This document shows, piece by piece, positions 23,610-31,529 of a stretch of DNA of 64,000 bases. The translations under genes were made by a program, and so were the position numbers. Where the stretch lies: positions 295,045 through 359,044 of the IMG/VR virus record IMGVR_UViG_3300035698_035310. One strand, given 5' to 3'. How positions within the stretch are numbered: the stretch's first letter is position 1; each line of letters opens with the position of its first letter. This DNA comes from a virus. The notes under the pieces are model-generated. The model worked only from the letters and a program-made list of their open reading frames with translations, made no database searches and was not told the origin of the DNA.

Positions 23610-24101
23610 ATGATTAAACGATTCATACATATGCTTTGCCGGTGGTTTAAAATTCACGCTTATGATTTTCCGATGGCTGGAAATACTGCAACTATGATTC
23701 TTTATAATCCCGAGAGAAAAGAGGTATTGTTGGGGTTGAGAAGTGAAGATTCTGATGCATTTCCAAATCGTTGGTCACTTCCCGGTGGATATCTTAATGT
23801 TGGTACGGAACGCATGACGAGAGTTGCATCACGTGAAACAAAAGAAGAAGTTAATCTTGATATCGATGAATGGCGGTGGAATATATTTTATCTTGATGAT
23901 GAAATCGGAACCGACCCACGATATACACAAGTCATTAATATTTGTTATGATGCAATTGTGAGCGAGGCTCATGAATATGATAACCCTGTAGCGGGAGATG
24001 ACCTACGAGACGTTGAATGGTATTCAATTGAAAATGCTTTAAAAGTTGATCTACCATTTAATCACAATACTATTTTACGAGAGTTTGTTCAACAACTCTA
24101 A
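23610..24101 (+). CDS. Nudix hydrolase
   Basis: Cleaves nucleoside diphosphates linked to another group. The Nudix box is GGYLNVGTERMTR... continuing to RETKEEVNL, with REtkEE intact. One residue more than usual lies between the Gly and first Glu. A hydrophobic, basic leader of about 25 residues precedes the domain. Given its place in an NAD gene cluster, ADP-ribose or an NAD intermediate is a plausible substrate. If ADP-ribose, it would give ribose 5-phosphate for Prs. The substrate assignment is inference. Confidence 0.85.
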   Translation: MIKRFIHMLCRWFKIHAYDFPMAGNTATMILYNPERKEVLLGLRSEDSDAFPNRWSLPGGYLNVGTERMTRVASRETKEEVNLDIDEWRWNIFYLDDEIGTDPRYTQVINICYDAIVSEAHEYDNPVAGDDLRDVEWYSIENALKVDLPFNHNTILREFVQQL

Positions 24102-24166
24102 AAAATAAAACCAATGCAATAATGCATTAGGTATTACATAAACTTCAATCCCAAGGAGGGTTAGAA

Positions 24167-25219
24167 ATGACAAAACCAAAAAACACAATACTTGAAATTA
24201 GTCGACAAGATCAAATGGGCGCACTATCGCCGTGGTTTGATAAACATCTTGATATTTGTATTGATGATGGATATTTCGGCAGTGAAAAACTTCTAACAGA
24301 TATAGGCAATCATATCATCGAAGATTTGATAGCATATCGCATACAAACCGGTATTAGCACAGTCATTCTTGGTATGAGTGGTGGCGTCGATAGCGCATTA
24401 ACCGCCGCATTATTTAAAAGAGCAGGGTGGAAAGTGATTGGGGTTACAATGCCCATACATCAAGACCCTGAAGAAACAACACGTGGCGTTGATGCATGTG
24501 AAGCACTAGGCATCGAACATAAACATATCGATTTAACCTCGCTGTATAACGATGCCACTACTTCATTGGGTGATTTGGATGGTTTATTAGACGATGCGAA
24601 CGAAACAAATAAAGCAGTTCTTATTCGCCGTGGCAACGTTAAAGCACGGTTGCGTATGATTACATTATACAACCTTGCTGCAATGCATGGTGGTTTGGTT
24701 GCAAGCACTGATAACTATTCCGAACTAGCCGCTGGCTTCTGGACATTGCATGGCGACGTGGGTGATTTAAGCCCCATACAAAGCCTTACTAAGTCTTGGG
24801 AAGTGCCAATGCTTGCAAAACTATTCGGCGTTCCTGAAGAAACGTGGCGTGCAAAACCAACCGATGGATTGGGGGTTGATGCTGGTGATGAAGCACAATT
24901 CGGATTCACTTATCTTGAACTCGACCTTATGCTGTTAGCGATTGGTGATTTTTCTGCTGATGGATATAAAGACGATGAAATGCAAGAATTGGGTGGTGTC
25001 AATCGTGAAAATTTATTCAAAGTTATGGACGGTGATATCGATAAAGATGGACGCGCCACAACCGTGTTTAATAAATTATTGGATAGAATGGGAAGTTCGT
25101 GGTTTAAGCGTCACGGAACTGTTAATATAAAGCACCCATATGATAGCAGCCGTTATAATAGATTGGAACGCGTCGATTATGATCAATTTGTTCCACAAGT
25201 TATAAAAAGGAGCAACTGA
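24167..25219 (+). CDS. nadE: NAD+ synthase, ammonia-dependent
   Basis: Amidates nicotinate adenine dinucleotide to NAD+ with ATP and ammonia, the last Preiss-Handler step. The PP-loop SGGVDS is at residues 71-76. GNVKARLRMITLYN and STDNYSELAAGFWTLHGDVGDLSPI follow in the right order for NadE. No glutaminase (nitrilase) domain is present, so free ammonia is the expected donor. The length of 350 is slightly above that of E. coli NadE, the extra being at the C-terminus. SD ggaggg. It overlaps no neighbour but is 1 nt from the next gene. Confidence 0.95.
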   Translation: MTKPKNTILEISRQDQMGALSPWFDKHLDICIDDGYFGSEKLLTDIGNHIIEDLIAYRIQTGISTVILGMSGGVDSALTAALFKRAGWKVIGVTMPIHQDPEETTRGVDACEALGIEHKHIDLTSLYNDATTSLGDLDGLLDDANETNKAVLIRRGNVKARLRMITLYNLAAMHGGLVASTDNYSELAAGFWTLHGDVGDLSPIQSLTKSWEVPMLAKLFGVPEETWRAKPTDGLGVDAGDEAQFGFTYLELDLMLLAIGDFSADGYKDDEMQELGGVNRENLFKVMDGDIDKDGRATTVFNKLLDRMGSSWFKRHGTVNIKHPYDSSRYNRLERVDYDQFVPQVIKRSN

Positions 25220-25220
25220 T

Positions 25221-26171
25221 ATGTCCCAATGGAAAAATATTAAATGTATCGAAAGTGCCGAAGGTAATGTAAGCAAGTTCGTATACACAAATGATACCGC
25301 AGTAGCAGAATCAGTTTTATACAAATATCCTGATTACAAATCACGGACAGTTATTTGTTGCTCAACAATGAGTGGATGTCCAGTTGGATGCCGCTTCTGT
25401 GGTGCTGGCGACTATTTCGTAAAATCACTTTCCGGTGAAGAAATCATTTCACAGGTTAAGTATTCCATCGATCAAACTGGTGTCGATCCTGCTACAATGG
25501 GTAGATTGCAAATCATGTTTATGTCTATGGGTGAGCCACTTCTTAATAAGAATGGTCTATCTGAAGCATTGAAGAAATTATATTTCATGTACCCAAATGC
25601 TGCATTGCTTATTTCCAGCATTGGACCAGATGTTGATTATGAATGGTTGATGGAACTAAGTGAACGTATCCCCACTATTGGATTACAGTTTTCCGTTCAT
25701 GAAGCAACCGATGAACGCCGTGACGCACTTATTCCATTCAAGAAAAAATTAACATTGGATGGTATTACGAAAGTTGGCGCTGAATGGAATAAACGAACCG
25801 GACGTAAACCGTATTTCAATTACTGTGCGGGTGATGAAAACTCATCTAGTGGCGATGCATTTAAAATGCGCAAACTGTTTGATCCAACCATTTGGAATGC
25901 GACAATAAGTGTTATATGTGAGCGAAATGAAGGTCTTCCAGCACGCAACGAACATCAACGCGAGTTGGCTTGTGATTTTTCTAGCAAATTACTTGAACTT
26001 GGTTTTGACGTCAGAGTTTTTGATCCAGCCGGTCAAGACGACACTGGCTCAGGCTGTGGTCAATTATGGTTTGTTCAGCGATGGATGGTAGACAATCCAG
26101 AGAAATCTAAACCAAGCATAGGTCATGGCATGGATAAAATACACGTGCCTACATTGGAGGTGGCATCATGA
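25221..26171 (+). CDS. RlmN/Cfr-like radical SAM methyltransferase
   Basis: Radical SAM enzyme of the family that methylates adenine C2 or C8 in 23S rRNA and tRNA. The cluster motif CPVGCRFC is at residues 53-60. MSMGEPLLN (101-109), LQFSVHEATDERRDALIP (155-172) and the C-terminal GCGQLW with Cys279 match RlmN, where that Cys forms the methyl-transfer intermediate. At 316 residues it lacks part of the N-terminal RNA-binding domain of RlmN. It is unexpected inside an NAD cluster. It could modify rRNA, tRNA or another adenine-containing molecule. Confidence 0.85.
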   Translation: MSQWKNIKCIESAEGNVSKFVYTNDTAVAESVLYKYPDYKSRTVICCSTMSGCPVGCRFCGAGDYFVKSLSGEEIISQVKYSIDQTGVDPATMGRLQIMFMSMGEPLLNKNGLSEALKKLYFMYPNAALLISSIGPDVDYEWLMELSERIPTIGLQFSVHEATDERRDALIPFKKKLTLDGITKVGAEWNKRTGRKPYFNYCAGDENSSSGDAFKMRKLFDPTIWNATISVICERNEGLPARNEHQRELACDFSSKLLELGFDVRVFDPAGQDDTGSGCGQLWFVQRWMVDNPEKSKPSIGHGMDKIHVPTLEVAS

Positions 26172-26845
26172 GCATACACAGAGTAGGGCTATCAGTAATG
26201 CGTGCACAACCATTTCACAAAGGGCATGAAGCAATCATTAACACGATGATATCTGAATGCGAAACTGTGGTTGTGTGTTTAGGTAGTGCGCAAAAATCAA
26301 GAGAAAAACATGATCCATGGACAATTGAAGAACGCATCGATATGATTCAACGTGTATATGGTGCATATAACAATAAAGGTGAATTTCTTGGTAGTAGAGT
26401 TAAAATCATTCCGTTGACTGATATTGGGGCTGCTACTCCACAAAAGTGGGTTAGTTATATTGTTGAAAAGATTGAGAAACTCGGTCTTCCTGAACCGACT
26501 GATTATTTTACTGGTTCAGAGTTTGACGCTGCATGGTTTAGAGATCATTTTGCCGCCGATTGGCGTGCATTAGAAGGACATTATTATAATCAATCTAAAG
26601 AGAAAGTAAATGGACAACCATCTGTTGAAGGCAATTCATATGAACGATATGTGGGTGAAAATGGAATATTTAGACGTTTACATAACATCCAACGACAAGA
26701 AAACAGAATTCCATCTGCTACGGAATTGCGTGGATTTATGGAATTGCGGTTGAATGATTGGAAAGAATGGATTGCAACTGTAAATCATGAAACACTTGAT
26801 GAAACATATCCAGACGAATTTAAAGTTCCAATGGATAACGAATAG
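26168..26845 (+). CDS. nadM: NMN/NaMN adenylyltransferase (NadM-like)
   Basis: Transfers AMP from ATP to (nicotinate) mononucleotide. The nucleotidyltransferase motif HKGH is at residues 17-20, preceded by MRAQPF. The second ATP motif NRIPSATELR is near residue 180. SREKHDPWTIEERIDMIQRV is typical of NadM and NadR cores. The 225 residues are longer than archaeal NadM because of a C-terminal tail. It overlaps the end of the radical SAM gene (ATGA) and completes the path between PncB and NadE. Confidence 0.9.
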   Translation: MSIHRVGLSVMRAQPFHKGHEAIINTMISECETVVVCLGSAQKSREKHDPWTIEERIDMIQRVYGAYNNKGEFLGSRVKIIPLTDIGAATPQKWVSYIVEKIEKLGLPEPTDYFTGSEFDAAWFRDHFAADWRALEGHYYNQSKEKVNGQPSVEGNSYERYVGENGIFRRLHNIQRQENRIPSATELRGFMELRLNDWKEWIATVNHETLDETYPDEFKVPMDNE

Positions 26846-26847
26846 AG

Positions 26848-26876
26848 TTGACAATCTCTTAAAAATGTTATAATAT
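26848..26876 (+). promoter_or_regulatory. Sigma70-like promoter for pncA
   Basis: TTGACA at 26848-26853, a 17-nt spacer and TAATAT at 26871-26876; an overlapping TATAAT starts at 26869. Confidence 0.75.
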
Positions 26877-26933
26877 AAACATAGCGTTACCATTAAGGAA
26901 TGCTAATCATACTACCAATTGGAGGAGTATAAA

Positions 26934-27599
26934 ATGAGAAAATTTGAACAAGGAAATTTTAAACTTGCAGTAATCGTAGACGCACAAGAGGATTTTGTGT
27001 TGTCGACAGGTGCATTGCCCGTTCCGGGTGCAGAGGCATTGATTCCAGATATGGAAGAATACCTTAAAAATATAACATTGGAAAATGGATATGTAGGTGC
27101 GCTGTTTACCGCAGACACGCATAATGAAAAAGATTATCCTGAATCCAAAGAAGCCAAAGGCGATCCTGATGCCGTTGAACCAATTCCAGGTTTTCCACCA
27201 CATTGCATGCAAGGAACTGATGGTTTTAAATTTGCCATTAACCCTGCTAACGTAGCAATGGATAATAATGTTGGGCGTTTTATTCTCAACAAAGGCGTAT
27301 TTAATATGTGGGAAGAAGATAACATCGTTGTTCGACCTTTGGTGTTGGATGGTGAGCCGGTTTCTTATGGCGGTGCACAAGACCGAAATGAATTCTTCGA
27401 AACACTAAAATCAAATGGAATCGAAGACGTTGAAATCGTTGGATTTGCTGCTGATTACTGTGTTATGTGGGCAATTGCTGGATTTGTTGCACGCGGATTC
27501 AATGTTACACTTTATGATAATCTTACTGCTGGTATCGCAAAAGATATTCATGCAGTGGTGGAAACAGAATTTTCTAAAGAGAACGTACAAGTTCTTTAA
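26934..27599 (+). CDS. pncA: Nicotinamidase (isochorismatase-like hydrolase)
   Basis: Hydrolyses nicotinamide to nicotinate and ammonia, feeding PncB. The catalytic triad is visible as D16 (VDAQEDF), K120 (LNKG) and C176 (ADYCV). Metal ligands D61 and H63 (ADTHNEKDY) and H90 (PPHCMQGT) are those of true nicotinamidases rather than general isochorismatases. The start at 26934 lies behind the SD ggagg. Length 221. It has its own promoter, so it can be expressed apart from the pncB-nadM block. The ammonia released could serve NadE. Confidence 0.93.
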   Translation: MRKFEQGNFKLAVIVDAQEDFVLSTGALPVPGAEALIPDMEEYLKNITLENGYVGALFTADTHNEKDYPESKEAKGDPDAVEPIPGFPPHCMQGTDGFKFAINPANVAMDNNVGRFILNKGVFNMWEEDNIVVRPLVLDGEPVSYGGAQDRNEFFETLKSNGIEDVEIVGFAADYCVMWAIAGFVARGFNVTLYDNLTAGIAKDIHAVVETEFSKENVQVL

Positions 27600-27613
27600 A
27601 GAAAATATTGAAA

Positions 27614-27641
27614 CAGTGGAGGGAATTATACCCCTCCACTG
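27614..27641 (+). terminator. Strong hairpin after pncA
   Basis: CAGTGGAGGG (27614-27623) pairs perfectly with CCCTCCACTG (27632-27641) over an 8-nt loop. No T run follows. It probably acts as a 3' end stabiliser or weak terminator. Confidence 0.55.
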
Positions 27642-27665
27642 CTCATGTCTAATATAAAGGATATA

Positions 27666-27974
27666 ATGATGCGATATTATCATAGCAATATATATAAAAG
27701 CAAAAATTGGTTGGAAACAGATGCGACTGATCCAAAAAAAGTAATAGAAGATTATTACTATGATCGTTGTGAAGTTCCAGATGCTGATGTGTGCGGCGAT
27801 GCTACCGTCCATTTCGTTTTTTTTATTAATGGTGTAAACGTATATTATGTGTTATCATATTCATGGTATATTGATTACGAACCAGAATGGTGCATAAATA
27901 ATGATCATTATGTTGAAGAAGTAAGTGAACCAACATACAAATTTCCTGGCGATAGGGATTGGATCAATGTTTGA
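27666..27974 (+). CDS. Hypothetical aromatic-rich protein
   Basis: 102 residues. The ATG ATG at 27666 follows the SD aaagga; the longer frame from 27645 lacks one. Very rich in Tyr, Trp and Asp, with strand-forming segments (VHFVFFINGVNVYYVLSYSWY). Function not recognised. It overlaps the next gene by 8 nt. Confidence 0.6.
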   Translation: MMRYYHSNIYKSKNWLETDATDPKKVIEDYYYDRCEVPDADVCGDATVHFVFFINGVNVYYVLSYSWYIDYEPEWCINNDHYVEEVSEPTYKFPGDRDWINV

Positions 27975-28344
27975 TATTTTACATATTCAAAAATGGGTAT
28001 ATCATATTGCGTTGAGACTTTATGGATGGAAATCCATTGATACTGCGCCAACAGACGGAACCAGTGTTATAATTCTCGAAAATATGCAATTAGAATATTG
28101 GAATGTTTTCGAAGCGCAATATATTAATGAAGAGCCATTACCTGGATGGAGAGGGGTATATGTAGCAAAATATGTTGGCGCAGATGAAACTAAACCACAT
28201 TATGTATCAAAAACTCTCGTCACAATTCCTGAATATTGGAAACCGATGCCAAAATCACCACGGTTTTATAAATTATGGTGTTTCGCATGCAATGATATTC
28301 AAGTAAAAATAGAGGAAGAAGAAGAAAAATGCCAACATACTTAG
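27967..28344 (+). CDS. DUF551-like protein
   Basis: 125 residues from the ATG at 27967, which overlaps the previous stop. The core WKSIDTAPTDGTSVIILE near residues 20-38, followed at the end by PEYWKPMPKSP, matches the W-S-I-x-T-x-P and W-x-P-x-P pattern of DUF551 phage proteins. Function of the family is unknown. The C-terminus is acidic and overlaps the next start. Confidence 0.7.
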   Translation: MFDILHIQKWVYHIALRLYGWKSIDTAPTDGTSVIILENMQLEYWNVFEAQYINEEPLPGWRGVYVAKYVGADETKPHYVSKTLVTIPEYWKPMPKSPRFYKLWCFACNDIQVKIEEEEEKCQHT

Positions 28345-28787
28345 AAGCAATAAACACAGATAATTTTATTTTAACAGGAAATAGAAGAACTATATTTTTA
28401 GCTGGTGGCATCACTGGATGCGTAGATTGGCAAAAAGTATCTAAAGATGCACTAATGGCATCAAACAAATATAAAATAATTTGCAATCCACGCCGTGCAG
28501 ATTTTGACGTAACTGATCCAACTGCATCTGAAAAACAAATTAAATGGGAAGCTGATCATTTAAAAATATGCACAGATATATTGTTTTGGTTTTCTAGTGA
28601 AACCATCCAACCAATTGCATTATTTGAATTGGGGAAATACCTCAATGAAAAAGATAATATTTTTGTTGGCTGCGATCCAGATTATTCAAGAAAATTTGAT
28701 GTTATTACACAGGTTGGTATATATAGACCAGACATCAAAGTGTGGGATAATTTAGATGATATGATGGAACATATTGTTTCATCATGA
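28329..28787 (+). CDS. Nucleoside 2-deoxyribosyltransferase-like protein
   Basis: 152 residues. FLAGGITGCVDWQ near 23-35, NPRR near 54-57, then FWFSSETIQPIALFELGKY near 85-103 match the Nuc_deoxyrib_tr_2 family. Members transfer or hydrolyse (deoxy)ribosyl bonds, with the Glu of FELG as candidate nucleophile. In phages these may salvage nucleosides or act on modified nucleotides. The relation to the NAD genes upstream is unclear; NAD glycohydrolase chemistry belongs to the same broad fold class, but that is only a thought. Confidence 0.8.
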   Translation: MPTYLEAINTDNFILTGNRRTIFLAGGITGCVDWQKVSKDALMASNKYKIICNPRRADFDVTDPTASEKQIKWEADHLKICTDILFWFSSETIQPIALFELGKYLNEKDNIFVGCDPDYSRKFDVITQVGIYRPDIKVWDNLDDMMEHIVSS

Positions 28788-29695
28788 AAAATAAACACAC
28801 TCCATTATATGATCCAGAAATAGCCAAAAAAATAACTGAAATTGGTAGACGTATTTTATATGAAATGAAAAAGGAAATGAAAAAAATGGAATCATTATTT
28901 GATGTAAATGGTCTAATGTTTTGGACGCAGCGCGAAATACGATTGCGCGAATCGTTTGCAAAACATTTTTCAGAAGAACTACACAATGCATTATTATATG
29001 AAAATAGAGCATGGGAATTTATTCAATTTGAAGGACCGCAACTAACCCCACGTTCAGCCATTAATCCCAACTATACAAATGATGATATATGGGTTCAACA
29101 AAACCATAGTAATATGAAAATAGGTGAACCATTTCCTGAAATTAGTAGCGATTTAGTTCTTCGACCCGAAACAACGCCTTCATCATACGTATATGCTAGA
29201 CATTTGTTAGACACCCATAGTGGAATTAAGCCACCATTTGTCATATGGCAAACTGGTAAAAGTTTTAGACGCGAACAAGATCAGGTGATAAAAAATATGC
29301 GCCTAAAAGAATTCTATCAACAAGAATTTCAATGCATATATACCGCTGATACAAAAAATGATTACCAAGAAGCCGTATTAGAGCCAGTTAGAAAAATGAT
29401 TGGTGAAATGGTAAACCTACCAACACGATTGGTGGAAAGCGATAGATTGCCTTCTTATAGCAAACGTACAATGGATGTGGAAGTTTGGATATCTGATAAC
29501 ATTAACGAGCCAGGATTCATATCTGACACTGGAAGATGGATGGAAGTTTGTTCGATATCTAAACGAACTGATTTTCCTGGTACAGTGAAATTCCAAACCA
29601 AAAATAAAATAGTCGAAAAAGATTTAGAAGTGCTTGAGGTCGCAATCGGATTAGACAGAATAAATTATTGCTTTGAACAAGGAAATATAAAATAA
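28784..29695 (+). CDS. Glycyl-tRNA synthetase-like class II core
   Basis: 303 residues comprising little more than a class II aminoacyl-tRNA synthetase catalytic domain of GlyRS type. Motif 1 region FEGPQLTPRSAINP, LRPETTPSSYVYA, motif 2 QTGKSFRREQ...RLKEFYQQEFQ and motif 3 VAIGLDRINY are present, with MEVCSISKRTDF matching the glycine-site region. The usual anticodon-binding domain is missing (full GlyRS is 430 residues or more). It could charge tRNA-like substrates, act as a paralogue with a new role, or protect a pathway hit by defence. Overlaps the preceding stop (ATGA). Confidence 0.82.
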   Translation: MKNKHTPLYDPEIAKKITEIGRRILYEMKKEMKKMESLFDVNGLMFWTQREIRLRESFAKHFSEELHNALLYENRAWEFIQFEGPQLTPRSAINPNYTNDDIWVQQNHSNMKIGEPFPEISSDLVLRPETTPSSYVYARHLLDTHSGIKPPFVIWQTGKSFRREQDQVIKNMRLKEFYQQEFQCIYTADTKNDYQEAVLEPVRKMIGEMVNLPTRLVESDRLPSYSKRTMDVEVWISDNINEPGFISDTGRWMEVCSISKRTDFPGTVKFQTKNKIVEKDLEVLEVAIGLDRINYCFEQGNIK

Positions 29696-29714
29696 TATAA
29701 GTATTCCATTTATA

Positions 29715-29743
29715 TTGACAATGATGCGATATATCTATAATAT
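29715..29743 (+). promoter_or_regulatory. Sigma70-like promoter for clpP
   Basis: TTGACA at 29715-29720, a 17-nt spacer and TAATAT at 29738-29743. Confidence 0.65.
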
Positions 29744-29783
29744 TAAAATACAAAAAATAAAATAATAACAAAGGAGAAATAAA

Positions 29784-30410
29784 TTGGATCAAGAACAAAT
29801 GAATTTAATACCAATGGTAGTGGAAACTACAGCAAAAGGCGAACGAGCCTATGATATATTTTCGAGAATGTTGCGTGAAAGAATTATCTTTCTTAATGGA
29901 CCTGTGAATGATACCGTAGCCAGTTTGGTTGTGGCACAAATGTTATTTTTGGAATCAGAAAATCCATCAAAAGATATTTCTTTTTACATCAATAGCCCCG
30001 GTGGCGTAGTTACTGCGGGTATGGCAATTTATGACACTATGCAATATATTCGCCCTAATGTATCCACTGTTTGTATTGGTCAAGCAGCATCCATGGGATC
30101 GTTGTTATTGGCGGCTGGTGCAGAAGGTAAGCGTTTCGCACTACCTAATGCAAGAATTATGATTCACCAACCATCAGGCGGCGCACAAGGACAGGCATCT
30201 GATATTGAAATTCAAGCAAAAGAAATCATTCGCATAAAGAAAGATTTGACACAAATTTACGTTGATCACGGCGTTAAAGAAAAATCATATGAAGATTTTC
30301 TTGCAGCAATGGATCGTGATAATTTTCTATCTGCCACTGAAGCAGTTGAAGAATGGGGTATAATTGATGCGGTGGTTGATTCAAGACCGCCAGTTGAAGA
30401 AAACGATTAA
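29784..30410 (+). CDS. clpP: ATP-dependent Clp protease proteolytic subunit, canonical
   Basis: Nearly cell-like ClpP of 208 residues. The triad is S103 (QAASMGS), H128 (MIHQP) and probably D179 (DRDNFLSA). INSPGG at 70-74 supports the fold. The start is TTG at 29784, 7 nt after the SD aaggag; the alternative ATG at 29799 is too far from it. It could form tetradecamers with host ClpX or ClpA, or replace host ClpP. It has its own promoter and an antisense endonuclease gene behind it. Confidence 0.95.
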   Translation: MDQEQMNLIPMVVETTAKGERAYDIFSRMLRERIIFLNGPVNDTVASLVVAQMLFLESENPSKDISFYINSPGGVVTAGMAIYDTMQYIRPNVSTVCIGQAASMGSLLLAAGAEGKRFALPNARIMIHQPSGGAQGQASDIEIQAKEIIRIKKDLTQIYVDHGVKEKSYEDFLAAMDRDNFLSATEAVEEWGIIDAVVDSRPPVEEND

Positions 30411-30413
30411 TAT

Positions 30414-31352
30414 TTATGGAAGGAGTGATTTGCGTTGCTCCTTCCATTCACTCTCCCATATAACTATTAACTTATAACCCATAGATTTTATTTTATTTTC
30501 ACGTTGTGTAGTTTTTTCATATAATTCACCATAAGTCGTTTTCGTTATTGGATGAACATCTATCATATCAAATTTATTGGGATTCCCATGCCAAAAATCA
30601 CCATGATATTCATATACAGTGTTGCTTTTTAAATCATAACCATCAACTATAACAATATTATCATCGATTTTGATTTGCACCTGACGATGATTCACGTCAT
30701 TCGGCAAACCAATATAATCCAACCAAGCAGTTTCTTGATTAGACAATCTTTTAGAACATGACGGACATCCAGAACCGGCGCATAAATGTGAACTTGGTGT
30801 TTGAAAAAATGCACCATGCCTTGGGCATATAATTTTAATTTTTTCATGTGAATTTTTATATATCATATAACTATAATCATATTTGTCACTATGTATTATA
30901 TTGGATTCTGTTATAAATATTTTATCTGTTTTTTTAAATAGTGTATTCATTTTCTCATTGACGCATATGCGACATCCATATCCTTGAAGATGGTTAGCCG
31001 GACTAATTTTAAAATTACCATGTTTGCTACAAGTCACAATAACTTTTTTATGCGATGTTTTATATTTTGTAAATTTATAATTGTATATATTATTATGTTT
31101 TTCATTGGCTTCTGATACAAAAGAACTATTTGTTTTTCTACAAGATATTCTTCTTTTATTATCAGCACATGTAGGACATTCTTGTCCTTGTGTATGATTA
31201 CTCGGCGTCATAACAAATTTGTCGTGATTGCTGCACAATATTATTATATTATGCTTATTATTGATATAGTCAACTAACGAATAATCATATTTATTGCCAT
31301 GTATTTTTATGGCATTCATTATAAATTCATTAGTTGTTAATTTTCTTGTCAT
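30414..31352 (-). CDS. Vsr-like homing endonuclease with zinc-finger repeats
   Basis: 312 residues. Three DUF723-type repeats, each with HGNKYDYS-like and C..H...C..C elements, cover about residues 5-200 and likely bind DNA. The C-terminal nuclease domain contains VDGYDLKSNTVYEYHGDFWHG and YKLIVIWESEW, similar to very-short-patch repair and I-Bth0305I-type enzymes. It is antisense, 3 nt from the clpP stop. Its last codons form a perfect inverted repeat (30416-30447). It is probably a free-standing mobile endonuclease. Confidence 0.85.
   Translation of the reverse strand: MTRKLTTNEFIMNAIKIHGNKYDYSLVDYINNKHNIIILCSNHDKFVMTPSNHTQGQECPTCADNKRRISCRKTNSSFVSEANEKHNNIYNYKFTKYKTSHKKVIVTCSKHGNFKISPANHLQGYGCRICVNEKMNTLFKKTDKIFITESNIIHSDKYDYSYMIYKNSHEKIKIICPRHGAFFQTPSSHLCAGSGCPSCSKRLSNQETAWLDYIGLPNDVNHRQVQIKIDDNIVIVDGYDLKSNTVYEYHGDFWHGNPNKFDMIDVHPITKTTYGELYEKTTQRENKIKSMGYKLIVIWESEWKEQRKSLLP
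30416..30447. terminator. Hairpin shared by clpP 3' end and endonuclease 3' end
   Basis: ATGGAAGGAG (30416-30425) pairs perfectly with CTCCTTCCAT (30438-30447). It lies inside the C-terminal codons of the antisense endonuclease. A strong T run is absent on the plus strand. Confidence 0.5.
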
Positions 31353-31390
31353 TTCATTAACTCCTGTTTATAAATATATATGAGGGACAA

Positions 31391-31439
31391 CAGGCAAAAC
31401 TTCTGTGCCTGCGATATTAATATGTGGAGTATTAATATC
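31391..31439 (-). promoter_or_regulatory. Two hairpins upstream of the Vsr-like endonuclease
   Basis: CAGGCA (31391-31396) pairs with TGCCTG (31406-31411), and GATATTAATA (31413-31422) with TATTAATATC (31430-31439), both perfectly. The pair lies just upstream of the endonuclease SD on the minus strand. Confidence 0.5.
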
Positions 31440-31471
31440 TTACCTCTAATGCTATTTATCTTTAAATTTCA

Positions 31472-31499
31472 TTGACATTTCCTTATTTTCTGTTATAAT
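31472..31499 (+). promoter_or_regulatory. Sigma70-like promoter for RNA ligase gene
   Basis: TTGACA at 31472-31477, a 16-nt spacer and TATAAT at 31494-31499. One of the best matches in the window. Confidence 0.8.
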
Positions 31500-31529
31500 A
31501 CATCAAATAATAACAAAGGAGGACATATA

